In this document: positions 8,335 through 17,032 of the stretch, in pieces
How positions within the stretch are numbered: the stretch's first letter is position 1
Layout: every line of letters starts with the position of its first letter
DNA from: an uncultured Bacilli bacterium
GTDB taxonomy: Bacteria; Bacillota_I; Bacilli_A; RF39; UBA660
Assembly (NCBI GenBank): GCA_934096265.1
Contig: CAKOLI010000001.1
Location: forward strand, 62,001-126,000
Direction of reading: 5' to 3'
DNA: 64,000 nt
Made by a program: the position numbers and the translations under genes
Notes under the pieces: generated by a model
What the model was told of the DNA's origin: nothing
Seen by the model: only the letters and a program-made list of their open reading frames with translations
Database searches by the model: none

Positions 8335-9099
8335 ATGAAAATAATTAAATATCAAAAACTAAATAAAGATAGATATAAACTATATTTAGATAACCAAACA
8401 ACTATCATATTAGAAGAAGATGTTATCTTAAATAACAACCTTCTATTTAACCATGAAATAGACGAATATACCTATAATAAACTACTTAAAGATAATAAAG
8501 TAATAAATATATATAATAGTTGCTTAAAACTAATAACAATAAGACTACGTAGTACATATGAAATAAGAAAATATCTATCTAAAAAAGAAATAACCAAAGA
8601 AGAAGAAGAATATATCATAAATAAATTAATAAACATAGGTTATCTAAATGATAAAGCATTTATAAAAGCATTCATCTTAGATAAAATCAATCTAACCAAA
8701 AGTGGTCCATATAAAATAATAAAAGAACTAAAAGAACACCAAATAGATTCTGAATTAATCTACCAATATCTAAATAATGAAGAATTTAATAACTTATTTA
8801 ATGAAAAACTATCTAAATTAATAACTAAAAGTATTAAAGCAAACAAATCCTACAGTGGAAACATTCTAAAACAAAAAATATATAATAATTTAATAAACCT
8901 AGGTTACAGAAAAGAAAGTATCCTAGAAGCATTTAGTAACTTTAACTTCACTAACGACTCCAAATTAAAAGAAGAATATAACAAACTATATAAAAAATAT
9001 AACAAAAAATATCCAAGTGATAAACTAGAATATATAATTAGAAATAAATTGTTACAAAAAGGTTATACTATAGACAGTATTAATAATGTAAATAGTTAA
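8335..9099 (+). CDS. recX: RecX family regulator of RecA
   Basis: A 254-residue protein built of three-helix repeats typical of RecX, which binds RecA filaments and blocks or reverses recombination. The N-terminal 60 residues form the small beta region of the long Bacillus-type RecX (KLNKDRYKLYLDN). The repeats are recognisable from RLRSTYEIRKYLSKK and YIINKLINIGYLNDKAFIKAFI near residues 72-115, and again from IIKELKEHQIDSELI and ILEAFSNF. AAGGAG precedes the ATG at 8335; the frame is open to 8296 but that part lies within the promoter. No recA or LexA box is visible in the window. Confidence 0.85.
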   Translation: MKIIKYQKLNKDRYKLYLDNQTTIILEEDVILNNNLLFNHEIDEYTYNKLLKDNKVINIYNSCLKLITIRLRSTYEIRKYLSKKEITKEEEEYIINKLINIGYLNDKAFIKAFILDKINLTKSGPYKIIKELKEHQIDSELIYQYLNNEEFNNLFNEKLSKLITKSIKANKSYSGNILKQKIYNNLINLGYRKESILEAFSNFNFTNDSKLKEEYNKLYKKYNKKYPSDKLEYIIRNKLLQKGYTIDSINNVNS

Positions 9100-9106
9100 T
9101 TTATTA

Positions 9107-9135
9107 TTGCAATAATTAGCAATTTATGATAAATT
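9107..9135 (+). promoter_or_regulatory. possible promoter for the 9153 gene
   Basis: TTGCAA (9107-9112) and TAAATT (9130-9135) with 17 bases between. TTGCAATAATTAGCAA here is also a short inverted repeat that could weakly end recX transcription. Confidence 0.4.
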
Positions 9136-9152
9136 AAAAGTAGGTGATAAGC

Positions 9153-9917
9153 ATGAATTTTAATTTTTTAAAGAAAGAAAATAACAATAATAACAATCAA
9201 AATAACTTACCTAATCAAAATATTAATTTAAATAATAATGACAACGGGAGCATTAATCCAATTATGTATAAAAATGAAAATGATATGTCAAAAATAACAT
9301 ATATAAGAGCATTATATGTAATAATTGCAATTCTTGTAATCGCAGTAGTCATTCTAATACTAAAGAAAAGGCCAATAACATCTACGGCTAAAGAAAATGA
9401 ATTAACCAAAGATTTAACAAACTATAAAGAAGTAATAACTAAATTAGGAGTAGAATCTTACTACAAAGCCAAAGATATATATGGAGATTTCATCTTAGAC
9501 ACATCAAGAATATGTGGTACTATGGATACATCTACATTAATAGATAACTATTATATGAAATCAACCAATCCTAAATTTACTACTTATACTGACCTAATTA
9601 ATTATGTTAGAACATACTTCTACGGTAACATAGTTAATAACTTAGTAACTAGTACAGACTTTAAAAACTACCAAGGACATCTATATTGTTCTTCAAAACA
9701 TCGTAATAAAAACACAAGATACATAAACTTAGAAAGCATAACCTTAGATAATTTTGCACTAGATAAATTAGAATACACTGTAAAAGAAAAATACTTTAGT
9801 GATACAGAAGATATAAATTGTACTGAAAATTGTAACTATATCTACAAAGAAAATAAATTTATTATTGAAAAGAAAGACAACAGATGGTTAGTAACAGAAT
9901 TTACTATTCCATACTAA
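9153..9917 (+). CDS. single-pass membrane protein with Asn-rich N-terminus, unknown function
   Basis: A 254-residue protein of unknown family. The first 45 residues are low complexity, dominated by Asn (ENNNNNNQNN), then comes one membrane helix at about 50-70 (ALYVIIAILVIAVVILIL) and basic KKRP, so the C-terminal 185 residues probably lie outside the cell. That domain contains four cysteines, two of them close together (INCTENCNY), and ends in a beta-rich part (KDNRWLVTEFTIPY) resembling the final strand of NTF2-like or DUF4878-like domains. ATG 9153 is preferred to GTG 9144 because AGGTGA lies in front of it. It stands alone between recX and the HNH gene. Confidence 0.7.
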   Translation: MNFNFLKKENNNNNNQNNLPNQNINLNNNDNGSINPIMYKNENDMSKITYIRALYVIIAILVIAVVILILKKRPITSTAKENELTKDLTNYKEVITKLGVESYYKAKDIYGDFILDTSRICGTMDTSTLIDNYYMKSTNPKFTTYTDLINYVRTYFYGNIVNNLVTSTDFKNYQGHLYCSSKHRNKNTRYINLESITLDNFALDKLEYTVKEKYFSDTEDINCTENCNYIYKENKFIIEKKDNRWLVTEFTIPY

Positions 9918-9994
9918 ATTCTTTCTTTTTCTATATTTATAATAAATTAATATAAAAAGTAAATATATAGTTTAAAAAAAGTCATAAAATTTGA

Positions 9995-10000
9995 TATAAT
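9995..10000 (+). promoter_or_regulatory. -10 box of the HNH gene promoter
   Basis: TATAAT 31 bases before the start codon; the -35 region (about 9972) is poor (TTAAAA). Confidence 0.45.
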
Positions 10001-10030
10001 TATTTTACAAAGAAGAGGTGTTTATTTAAT

Positions 10031-11095
10031 ATGAAGAAATGGCATAAAATATTGTTAATAACAATTACTTCTACTATTAGTTACACATTAACATCTACAA
10101 TACTCAGATTAACTTCATTAGACGAACAAACTAAAAATAACATAAGCTTTACATTTTTTATATTGCCAATAATAATATACATTTTTATTATAAGAAGAAT
10201 AATCCAAAAAGAAAATGAAGAGATATCTAAAATAAGTCCAAAAATTAAAAAACTAAATGAATTAAATAATTCTTATGAATTTAAAGAAATTACTAAAAAT
10301 AAATATAACATAATTGAAAGAGAATATTCCAGAAAAAGTTTAGATAGAGTTACAGGGTCAAGCATCATTAGATACCGCATTGAAAATAATATAGACTCAT
10401 TTAGAACTAATTTAGAAAATGCAATATATAACATTAAATTACTTGAAGACTATAATAAAAAATTAGAAGAAATTGCTAAATACGAATCTATTAATACAAG
10501 TACCTATTCCACTAAAAAATTTAAAAGAATAGAAAATAGAGTTTTTAATAGCCAAATTCATCGAAAAAAAGATTTTTTAATTAATTTAAACATTGAAGTA
10601 AATTATCAAAGCAGTGGAGGAAAAGTAAACGAAAGTAGGTATGGTAAATATTCTTTTGATGCACTGGTTAATATTTATAATGAATGGCAAAATGGCAATA
10701 AATATGAAGTAACTAAAAAAATAGAAAGAAAAATAATGAATGATGATATTAGATATAATGTTTTAAAAAGAGATAATTACACTTGCCAAATATGTGGCAT
10801 AAAAGCTAAAGATGGAGCAAAATTGCACGTAGACCACATTATACCTGTTTCTAAAGGTGGGAAAACAGTTATGAGTAACCTTCAAACATTGTGTGATAGA
10901 TGTAATATTGGAAAAAGTGATAAAACAGATGATGACTTTGACAAAAGCTATAATAATAACTCAGTTTGTCCTCTTTGTGGAGGCAAATTGACAAAACGTA
11001 AGGGCAAATATGGTTACTTTATAGGATGTAGTAATTATCCAAAATGTAGTTACAACCAAAAAACATCTACATCAAAAAAAACTACTAAAAAATAA
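10031..11095 (+). CDS. membrane-anchored HNH nuclease with C-terminal topoisomerase-type zinc finger
   Basis: Two hydrophobic segments (about residues 7-24 and 39-57) place the N-terminus in the membrane; a long charged and partly coiled region follows. Residues 245-300 are an HNH endonuclease domain: VLKRDNYTCQICG, HVDHIIPVSKGG, then NLQTLCDRCNIGKSD, with both Cys pairs and the His-Asp-His present. Residues 316-345 form a C4 zinc ribbon like that at the end of topoisomerase I (CPLCGGKL, then GCSNYPKC). Such a protein could cut DNA entering at the membrane or act in DNA uptake or defence; this is inference. A GAGGTG ribosome binding site precedes the ATG. It is flanked by unrelated single genes. 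Confidence 0.78.
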   Translation: MKKWHKILLITITSTISYTLTSTILRLTSLDEQTKNNISFTFFILPIIIYIFIIRRIIQKENEEISKISPKIKKLNELNNSYEFKEITKNKYNIIEREYSRKSLDRVTGSSIIRYRIENNIDSFRTNLENAIYNIKLLEDYNKKLEEIAKYESINTSTYSTKKFKRIENRVFNSQIHRKKDFLINLNIEVNYQSSGGKVNESRYGKYSFDALVNIYNEWQNGNKYEVTKKIERKIMNDDIRYNVLKRDNYTCQICGIKAKDGAKLHVDHIIPVSKGGKTVMSNLQTLCDRCNIGKSDKTDDDFDKSYNNNSVCPLCGGKLTKRKGKYGYFIGCSNYPKCSYNQKTSTSKKTTKK

Positions 11096-11112
11096 AATAC
11101 TAAGTATTAAAT

Positions 11113-11161
11113 ATGACATATAGTAAAAACTCTAAATAGTTAACTAAATGTCATTTTTTTG
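11113..11161 (+). terminator. terminator after the HNH gene
   Basis: ATGACAT / ATGTCAT (11113-11119, 11148-11154) enclosing a 28-base loop with further AT pairing, followed by eight T. Confidence 0.65.
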
Positions 11162-11206
11162 TATATTTATAATAATTTAGCCCATATTATTAACAAGGAG
11201 GAATTT

Positions 11207-11722
11207 ATGAAGAAATTATTATTAACATTTACCTTAATTGGAGCCCTTTTAGTAGGATGTACTAAAATAATGAATACTCCTACTAAGAAAGTAGAAGAGT
11301 TAATGAGTAAATATCAAAAAGTAGATGACGATATCAAAAATGAGATAAATGCTCTTCTAAACGATGAAGTAAATCTAACTGAAGAAGAAAGAAAAGAGTA
11401 TTATGACATCATAACTAATCAATATAAAAAATTAACCTATGTAATCAAAGATGAAACAGTAGACAAGGATAAAGCGGTAGTAACTACTGAAATAGAAGTA
11501 ATAGATTACAAAAAAGAGATAGACAATGTTGATAGTAGATACTCATCAGATGCTACTTTAGATAAAAATAACTATAACAAAGATAAAATATCGGCTCTAA
11601 AAAATGCTAAAGAAAAAGTAAAATACACTCTAGAAATCAATGTAACAAAAGATAAAGATGGTAATTGGAACGTAGATAGCCTTACTAGTAATGATAGAAA
11701 AAAAATACAAGGAATGTACTAG
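11207..11722 (+). CDS. lipoprotein with NTF2-like C-terminal domain, unknown function
   Basis: A 171-residue secreted lipoprotein: basic start MKKLLL, hydrophobic core, lipobox LLVGC with Cys at residue 17. After TPTKKVEELMSKYQ comes an alpha/beta domain with repeated beta strands (TYVIKDETVDKDKAVVTTEIEVIDY) and the ending KDKDGNWNVDSLTSNDRKKIQGMY, typical of small lipoproteins of the DUF4878/DUF5105 kind that probably bind or scaffold extracytoplasmic ligands. The frame is open to 11159, but AAGGAGG at 11195-11201 fixes the ATG at 11207. It is monocistronic and ends in its own terminator. Confidence 0.78.
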   Translation: MKKLLLTFTLIGALLVGCTKIMNTPTKKVEELMSKYQKVDDDIKNEINALLNDEVNLTEEERKEYYDIITNQYKKLTYVIKDETVDKDKAVVTTEIEVIDYKKEIDNVDSRYSSDATLDKNNYNKDKISALKNAKEKVKYTLEINVTKDKDGNWNVDSLTSNDRKKIQGMY

Positions 11723-11760
11723 CCAATCCTTGGAGTCTGTAAATAATTTTGTGTAAAAAT

Positions 11761-11810
11761 AAATCCTTTCTATGGTAATATAGAAATATATAACCAAGGA
11801 AGGATTTTTT
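11761..11810 (+). terminator. terminator after the lipoprotein gene
   Basis: AAATCCTT / AAGGATTT (11761-11768, 11800-11807) with an inner TGGT / ACCA pair and T run. Confidence 0.75.
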
Positions 11811-11840
11811 ATATTAAGTCATAACTGGCTCATCTTTTAC

Positions 11841-12524
11841 TTACTTTAAAATATTTCTAATGAATCCTACTATTTTTTTCGAAGATACTTCGACAAATTC
11901 ATTATAGTCAATTTGGTTAGTACCATTTGGTTTATCTGATATTGATCTTATAACAATAAATGGAATATTACATAGAGTACACACTTGAGCAATGCTAGCA
12001 CCTTCCATTTCTACACAGTCAGCATTAAATTCTTTTAGAATATTTGTTTTATGCTTTTCTTTAGTACAGAATAAGTCGCCTGATACTATTATGCCACTGT
12101 AGATATTAGTATTATTTAGTTTAATATCTTGACATTTTTTAACTAACTTTTTATCACTATACATATAGACACCTAATTCTTCATTAATATATCCCATAGG
12201 ATGATTAAATGGAGTAATATTAAAGTCGTGTTGAGCTAGTTTTTCACCAATAACTATATCACCAATGTTAATGTAATCTTTTAAACCACCCGCTACGCCA
12301 ATATTTATAATATAATCAATATTAAACTTATCAATTAGTATTTGAGTTGTTCTAGCAGAGTTGACTTTACCAACACCACATTTAGTCAAGATAACATTTT
12401 TATTTTCAATAGTACCTTTTAAACAAGTAACATTATATATTTTTATTTCTTCACTATTTGATATAATACTTCTTATTGCACAAAATTCCTCATCAATAGC
12501 AGTTATTATTCCTATATATTTCAT
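11841..12524 (-). CDS. mtnN: 5'-methylthioadenosine/S-adenosylhomocysteine nucleosidase
   Basis: A 227-residue Pfs-type nucleosidase that removes adenine from methylthioadenosine and S-adenosylhomocysteine, recycling the by-products of SAM use. Typical pieces: MKYIGIITAIDEE at the start with the catalytic-region Glu, GVGKVNSARTTQ, NIGVAGGLKDYINIGDIVIG, GDLFCTKE, the ribose-binding VEMEGASIAQVC and the catalytic Asp in IRSISDKPNG. Length is normal. The ATG at 12524 is chosen: GAGGTG stands four bases ahead, while the longer frame would need a TTG inside that site. The gene is alone on its strand and divergent from an XRE regulator gene. Confidence 0.93.
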   Translation of the reverse strand: MKYIGIITAIDEEFCAIRSIISNSEEIKIYNVTCLKGTIENKNVILTKCGVGKVNSARTTQILIDKFNIDYIINIGVAGGLKDYINIGDIVIGEKLAQHDFNITPFNHPMGYINEELGVYMYSDKKLVKKCQDIKLNNTNIYSGIIVSGDLFCTKEKHKTNILKEFNADCVEMEGASIAQVCTLCNIPFIVIRSISDKPNGTNQIDYNEFVEVSSKKIVGFIRNILK

Positions 12525-12582
12525 ATAACACCTCAATTAGATTATAACATAATGTAATGATATTTTAAAGATGTTAAATAAT

Positions 12583-12599
12583 CTTGACAACTTTCAAGA
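12583..12599. promoter_or_regulatory. inverted repeat over the -35 region of the XRE-membrane gene
   Basis: TCTTGACAACTTTCAAGA contains arms TCTTGA and TCAAGA; the TTGACA at 12584-12589 within it is a perfect -35 box with a poor -10 (TAGATT, 12608-12613, 18 bases away). It is a fitting operator for autoregulation by the adjacent XRE protein. Confidence 0.4.
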
Positions 12600-12654
12600 A
12601 TATTTGGTAGATTTTTTTTTAAGATATAGATATAATTATTTTGTGAGGTGACTT

Positions 12655-13569
12655 ATGGAAATAGGTAAGAAAGTTTTAAAATATAGGAAGAAATTATCTT
12701 TATCACAAGAAATGTTAGGAGAGAAAATTAATGTTTCAAGACAGACTATTTCTAATTGGGAGTTAGGTGAGACTTATCCTAATTCTGAACAATTAAAATT
12801 ATTGTCTCAAGTATTTAAAGTTAGTATTGATGAGCTAGTAGATAATGATATAAAGAATGTTTTTGCTGAAAAATCAATTAAGATTGAGAAAATAATTAGT
12901 ATAATATTAAGATTATTAGTGGTTATTATTATAGTTATATTTGTAGTTTTGGGTATTATGTATATTAATAAGATAAGGAAAAGAGGAAAGTTAACCCTAG
13001 AAACAATAGCTTGTAATCTATATGGAGAAGAACATTCTTTTAGAATTAAATATTATGAACTGAGTGATGAAATAAAAGAATTTGGTAAAGATTTATATTT
13101 TGACAACATACTAAACCTTAGTAAGTATAATAGTGCTAGTAAGATATTTAATATAATAAATGATTATGTAAAGAAAAATGGTGGAACGTGTGCAAATATT
13201 GTAGGTAAAGATTTAAATAATTTAGTTAATATTTATTTCAAAGAAGGTACTTTAACAAATACTAGTGGAATAGTTATTATTGAGGATAAGTGTCCGAATA
13301 AAATAATATATGGTTCGTCATTTTGGATTGAAAGATATAATAATGGTAATTGGGAAAGATTAGAATCTAAAAATAATTATGGTTTTACTCTTATGGCATA
13401 TTACGTAGATGAGAATGGAATATTAGAGATGAAACAGAATTGGGATTATATTTATGGACCATTGAATAAAGGCACTTATAGATTAGTTAAGGATGTGTCA
13501 TTTGATGCAGATACACCAATAACTAAAGATGATATATATTATATATGGGTAGAATTTGAAATAGACTAA
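12655..13569 (+). CDS. membrane-bound XRE regulator with extracytoplasmic Ig-like domain
   Basis: Residues 4-62 are an XRE helix-turn-helix close to consensus (KLSLSQEMLGEKINVSRQT, then ISNWELGETYPN). A single membrane helix follows at about 80-107, and about 195 residues lie outside. The outer part ends in an immunoglobulin-like domain recognisable by SSFWIERYNNGNWERLE and GPLNKGTYRLVKDVSF. A DNA-binding domain tied to a sensor domain outside the cell suggests one-component signalling, like antimicrobial-peptide or envelope-stress sensors. No target operon is adjacent except the divergent mtnN. The gene uses more G- and T-ending codons than its neighbours, so it may have been acquired. Confidence 0.8.
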   Translation: MEIGKKVLKYRKKLSLSQEMLGEKINVSRQTISNWELGETYPNSEQLKLLSQVFKVSIDELVDNDIKNVFAEKSIKIEKIISIILRLLVVIIIVIFVVLGIMYINKIRKRGKLTLETIACNLYGEEHSFRIKYYELSDEIKEFGKDLYFDNILNLSKYNSASKIFNIINDYVKKNGGTCANIVGKDLNNLVNIYFKEGTLTNTSGIVIIEDKCPNKIIYGSSFWIERYNNGNWERLESKNNYGFTLMAYYVDENGILEMKQNWDYIYGPLNKGTYRLVKDVSFDADTPITKDDIYYIWVEFEID

Positions 13570-13586
13570 GATTTATTTTTTTACTC

Positions 13587-13615
13587 TTGACTTATCAAAT
13601 TACATTTGCTATTAT
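13587..13615 (+). promoter_or_regulatory. promoter of the thioredoxin-like/CcdA pair
   Basis: TTGACT (13587-13592), 17 bases, TATTAT (13610-13615); the -10 region and following bases match the recX promoter over 16 bases. Confidence 0.7.
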
Positions 13616-13639
13616 TAAGTATAGTTAAGGATGTGTTTT

Positions 13640-13906
13640 ATGAAACTAATAAGATTTGGAGCTATCTGGTGTCCTGCATGTTTAATTATGAGACCAAGAT
13701 ATAATAAAGTACTAGAAAATTTTAAAGATATAACTAGCTATGAATACGATTACGATATGGATGAAAACTTAGTAAATGAATACAAAATAGGTAAAATATT
13801 ACCAGAAGCTATTCTCTATGATGATAATGATACAGAACTAGAAAGAATAGTAGGAGAAGTATCCCTTGATAAATTAATGGATATAATTAAAAAATATAGA
13901 AAGTAG
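13640..13906 (+). CDS. small thioredoxin-fold protein, CPAC active site
   Basis: An 88-residue thioredoxin-fold protein with active site WCPACLIM at residues 10-17 and the cis-Pro region LPEAILYDD. The redox pair CPAC is unusual next to thioredoxin CGPC or DsbA CPHC. Without a signal peptide it is cytoplasmic. Eight bases later starts a membrane protein of the CcdA type with an outer thioredoxin domain, so this protein probably supplies electrons to it: cytoplasmic thioredoxin to membrane carrier to outer thioredoxin. ATG 13640 has AAGGA eight bases ahead and is preferred to the ATG at 13631. Confidence 0.82.
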   Translation: MKLIRFGAIWCPACLIMRPRYNKVLENFKDITSYEYDYDMDENLVNEYKIGKILPEAILYDDNDTELERIVGEVSLDKLMDIIKKYRK

Positions 13907-13913
13907 TACTAAT

Positions 13914-15140
13914 ATGAAAAAAATAACTATATATATAATAACTATACTTACACTATTTACAATATTTATAAGTAATGTAAATGCAGAAGAAGAAGAAAAA
14001 AACATTGTTAACTTATACCTATTTTATTCAGACACATGCCCCCATTGTAGTAAAGAAATATCTCTACTAGATAAACTATCTAAAGAATACTCTAACCTAA
14101 GAATATATTCATATGAAATAAAAGAAGAAAAAGATAAAGAACTATATCAACAAGCAACCAAGATATTTAATTTAAATATAACAAGTATACCATTTACCGT
14201 AGTAGGAGATGCGTATTTCACAGGATATAGCAAAACACAAAGTGAGCGCAAACTAAGAAGCGTAATTGAGTACTATAGTACCCATGGTTATGAAGATAAA
14301 CTTGGTAAGATTATAGGTGTTGAATTACCTACCTATGAAGTTACCTCTAATGTAGATATCTTTAAATACTTAGAAGATAAAGATAATAAAATAATTGATG
14401 TTCCTATAATAGGTAAAGTAAATACTAAGAATTTAGCTCTACCCATAGTAACTATCATAATAGCCTTAATAGATGGTTTTAATCCTTGTGCAATGTGGGT
14501 ACTGCTATTTTTACTAAGTATGCTAATAGGTATGAAAGATAAAAAAAGAATGTGGACACTAGGACTATGCTTTATTATCACCAGTGCCACGATATACTAC
14601 CTTTTCATGGCCTCTTGGCTAAACATAACCCAAACATTCACTAAAATATCCCTCTTAAGAAATATAATTGCCCTAGTCGCGATCATAGGAGGGTTATACA
14701 ACTTATATAGCTATATTAAAACAAGAAAAGATACAGGCTGTTCTGTTATAAATGATAAAAAAAGAACTAAAATATTTACCAAAATAAAAAAATTTACTAC
14801 TGAGAAAAACTTCATTCTAGCCCTTCTTGGAACCATAACCCTTGCCATAACAGTTAACCTAGTAGAACTAGCATGCTCTGCAGGACTACCAGTTATGTAT
14901 ATTGAAATATTACAAATAAATGGCTTAACCCAATTTGAATACTATATCTACCTATTCCTATATGTCCTAATATTTATGTTAGATGATATAATTGTCTTTA
15001 CAGTAGCAATGATAACCCTACAACTAACAGGTATATCTACTAAATACGGTAAATTAACCAAACTAATTGGAGGAATAATCCTCCTTCTAATAGGCTTACT
15101 AATGATATTTAACCCAAGTTGGCTAATGTTTAACTTCTAA
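13914..15140 (+). CDS. outer thioredoxin-domain/CcdA-type membrane electron carrier fusion
   Basis: 408 residues in three parts: a signal sequence (1-24, ending VNA), an outer thioredoxin-like domain with DTCPHCSKE at about 40-48 and cis-Pro SIPFTVVG, and six or so membrane helices with the two conserved half-repeat cysteines of CcdA/DsbD proteins (DGFNPCAMW and VELACSAGLP). These proteins move reducing power across the membrane to reduce outer disulfides. The order thioredoxin first, membrane part second differs from DsbD. It probably forms an operon with the CPAC protein eight bases upstream. The promoter-proximal gene is the likely electron donor. Confidence 0.82.
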   Translation: MKKITIYIITILTLFTIFISNVNAEEEEKNIVNLYLFYSDTCPHCSKEISLLDKLSKEYSNLRIYSYEIKEEKDKELYQQATKIFNLNITSIPFTVVGDAYFTGYSKTQSERKLRSVIEYYSTHGYEDKLGKIIGVELPTYEVTSNVDIFKYLEDKDNKIIDVPIIGKVNTKNLALPIVTIIIALIDGFNPCAMWVLLFLLSMLIGMKDKKRMWTLGLCFIITSATIYYLFMASWLNITQTFTKISLLRNIIALVAIIGGLYNLYSYIKTRKDTGCSVINDKKRTKIFTKIKKFTTEKNFILALLGTITLAITVNLVELACSAGLPVMYIEILQINGLTQFEYYIYLFLYVLIFMLDDIIVFTVAMITLQLTGISTKYGKLTKLIGGIILLLIGLLMIFNPSWLMFNF

Positions 15141-15180
15141 AAAAGCTTGCACTTATTCTACTAAGTACAAGCTCTTTTTA
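15141..15180. terminator. bidirectional terminator
   Basis: AGCTTG / CAAGCT outer and ACTTA / TAAGT inner stem, with T runs on both strands; it serves the CcdA-type gene and the convergent hydrolase gene. Confidence 0.75.
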
Positions 15181-15906
15181 TAAATTAATAATCTTCTTTC
15201 CCTTATGATAAAATGGCTTCTTAAAAAACTCTTCCACACAACTAATTACTTCATTACCTCTACTACCCTTAAATACATCATGAGTAACCCCTTTAAAATT
15301 AGCAAGAACTACCACATCTGATTTAATATTATCATATACATACATTGCACTATCTAAAGGAACAATATTATCACAATCTCCATGAATAATCAACGTGGGA
15401 ATATCTATCTTCTTAACACAATCAGTATGTTCATCTACCAACTTAATAAACTCAAGCGTAGTAGGTAGGGGAGACTTAAAAATTCTACCAATAACCTCTT
15501 TTAAATCATAATCCTTAAAAGCCTTAGGAGCATACTTCAAACTACTTAAAACATCTAACTTTTCCCCCTTAAACTTCAAATACTTAAACGCAGGAGCCGC
15601 TAAAACTAATTTCTTAACCTCACTATACTTAGAAGCAATATGACTAGCAATAACTCCTCCCATACTATGCCCCATAAGATAAATAGACTTATAACCATGC
15701 TTAATAAGTTTTTCTACTTCTACCTCTACAGACCTTATCCAATCATCCTTACTAACACTAGTAATAATACTCTTATCATGACCAGGTAAAATAACATTAT
15801 ATACATCAAAATAAGGAACAAACTCTAAAGCATTAGCGAGATCTATATGATCCCAAACACCACCTGCAAAACCATGTATTAACAAAACAGCTCTTCTAAA
15901 TAACAT
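15178..15906 (-). CDS. alpha/beta hydrolase (carboxylesterase / monoacylglycerol-lipase type)
   Basis: A 242-residue alpha/beta hydrolase with a visible catalytic triad: nucleophile Ser in LMGHSMGGV near residue 82, Asp in IIHGDCDNIVP near 195, and His in KGVTHDVF near 229. HGFAGG near residue 11 supplies the oxyanion hole. It has no lid-rich insertion and no signal peptide, like Est30-type carboxylesterases. The substrate is unknown; short acyl esters or monoglycerides are usual. It is the last gene of a minus-strand operon after ferredoxin and prs, three bases after the prs stop, with a GGAGAG site before its ATG. Confidence 0.85.
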   Translation of the reverse strand: MLFRRAVLLIHGFAGGVWDHIDLANALEFVPYFDVYNVILPGHDKSIITSVSKDDWIRSVEVEVEKLIKHGYKSIYLMGHSMGGVIASHIASKYSEVKKLVLAAPAFKYLKFKGEKLDVLSSLKYAPKAFKDYDLKEVIGRIFKSPLPTTLEFIKLVDEHTDCVKKIDIPTLIIHGDCDNIVPLDSAMYVYDNIKSDVVVLANFKGVTHDVFKGSRGNEVISCVEEFFKKPFYHKGKKIINL

Positions 15907-15909
15907 ATA

Positions 15910-16998
15910 TTATCTCTCCTTAACCTTCTTCTTAATCTTAACAATCTCTTTCTTATTTATAATATCAGATATTGACTCATGACAACTAAGCCTATCTATA
16001 AGATAAGCTAAATCATAAGAAAAATCCACCTCATTAAACCAATCCCTCTTCTTAACATCATCACTTACATACGTTAAATTAGTAGTATATAATGCATCAA
16101 AATAATTATTAGAATATGCATAATCAAACATAGAAACTCCCATCGTAAATAAAGAAAAAGTAACTATCAAATAAACCTTATTTGCCCCCTTATCCTTAAG
16201 ATAAGAAGCAACCTCCAAAATAGAACTACCAGAAGCAATCATATCATCTACAACAATAATATCCTTCCCACATACATCTTTACCAATATACTTATGCTCT
16301 ATAATAGGATGCTTACCATCAACAATCCTAGAGTAATCCCTTCTCTTATCAAAAAATCCAATATCACGAACCTTAAGCATATCAGCATAAACTCTAGCCC
16401 TCTTAGTAGCCCCAGCATCAGGACTAACTACCATAAGATTCTCATAACTATCAATATCTTCATTACTTACAAAATTATTTAACATCGTATTCGTAGGAAA
16501 TATATTCTCAAACCCCATATGCCTAACCGCCATCGAAGCCCTAGGATCATGTACATCAAAAGTAATCACTGTCCTAACCCCAAGTTCCTCTAAATCCCTA
16601 AGAGCCATCGCACAATCCAGTGACTCTCTACCATTTCTCTGATGTTGCCTAGAAGCATATAACATTGGTTCAATAACATGAATACTATTAGCCTTACAAT
16701 TAATTGCACTAATAACCCTCTTAATATCTTGAAAATGATCATCAGGACTCATATGATTAACATAATTATACATATTATATGTAATAGTATGATTTTGAGT
16801 ATCAGAAATAATATACACATCCTTATCCCTAACAGTATCATTAATAGTAATCTTACCCTCTCCATTATTAAACCTAACCTCTGATATAGGTACTATAAAA
16901 CCACTATCACTACCACGTAAATCCATAATATGCCTATTAACCATATCACCTAAACAACTACAATTATTAAGAACAATAAGCCTCAAATTATCCTTCAT
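15910..16998 (-). CDS. prs: ribose-phosphate pyrophosphokinase
   Basis: Makes PRPP from ribose 5-phosphate and ATP for nucleotide, His and NAD synthesis. Seen motifs: RDKDVYIISDTQ near residue 57, the ATP flap region ASRQHQRNGRES near 112, FDVHDPRAS near 147, VVSPDAGATKRA near 190, and the PRPP loop DIIVVDDMIASGSSI near 250. With 362 residues it is longer than the usual 310-320, mainly through an extended C-terminus after the PRPP loop and some inserts, like the longer Prs forms of some Firmicutes. TTG 17010 is rejected as start because GGAGGTG sits between it and the ATG at 16998. It is the middle gene of the fd-prs-hydrolase operon. Confidence 0.9.
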   Translation of the reverse strand: MKDNLRLIVLNNCSCLGDMVNRHIMDLRGSDSGFIVPISEVRFNNGEGKITINDTVRDKDVYIISDTQNHTITYNMYNYVNHMSPDDHFQDIKRVISAINCKANSIHVIEPMLYASRQHQRNGRESLDCAMALRDLEELGVRTVITFDVHDPRASMAVRHMGFENIFPTNTMLNNFVSNEDIDSYENLMVVSPDAGATKRARVYADMLKVRDIGFFDKRRDYSRIVDGKHPIIEHKYIGKDVCGKDIIVVDDMIASGSSILEVASYLKDKGANKVYLIVTFSLFTMGVSMFDYAYSNNYFDALYTTNLTYVSDDVKKRDWFNEVDFSYDLAYLIDRLSCHESISDIINKKEIVKIKKKVKER

Positions 16999-17032
16999 AA
17001 ACACCTCCAAAAAAAATAAAATAACCTTATGA

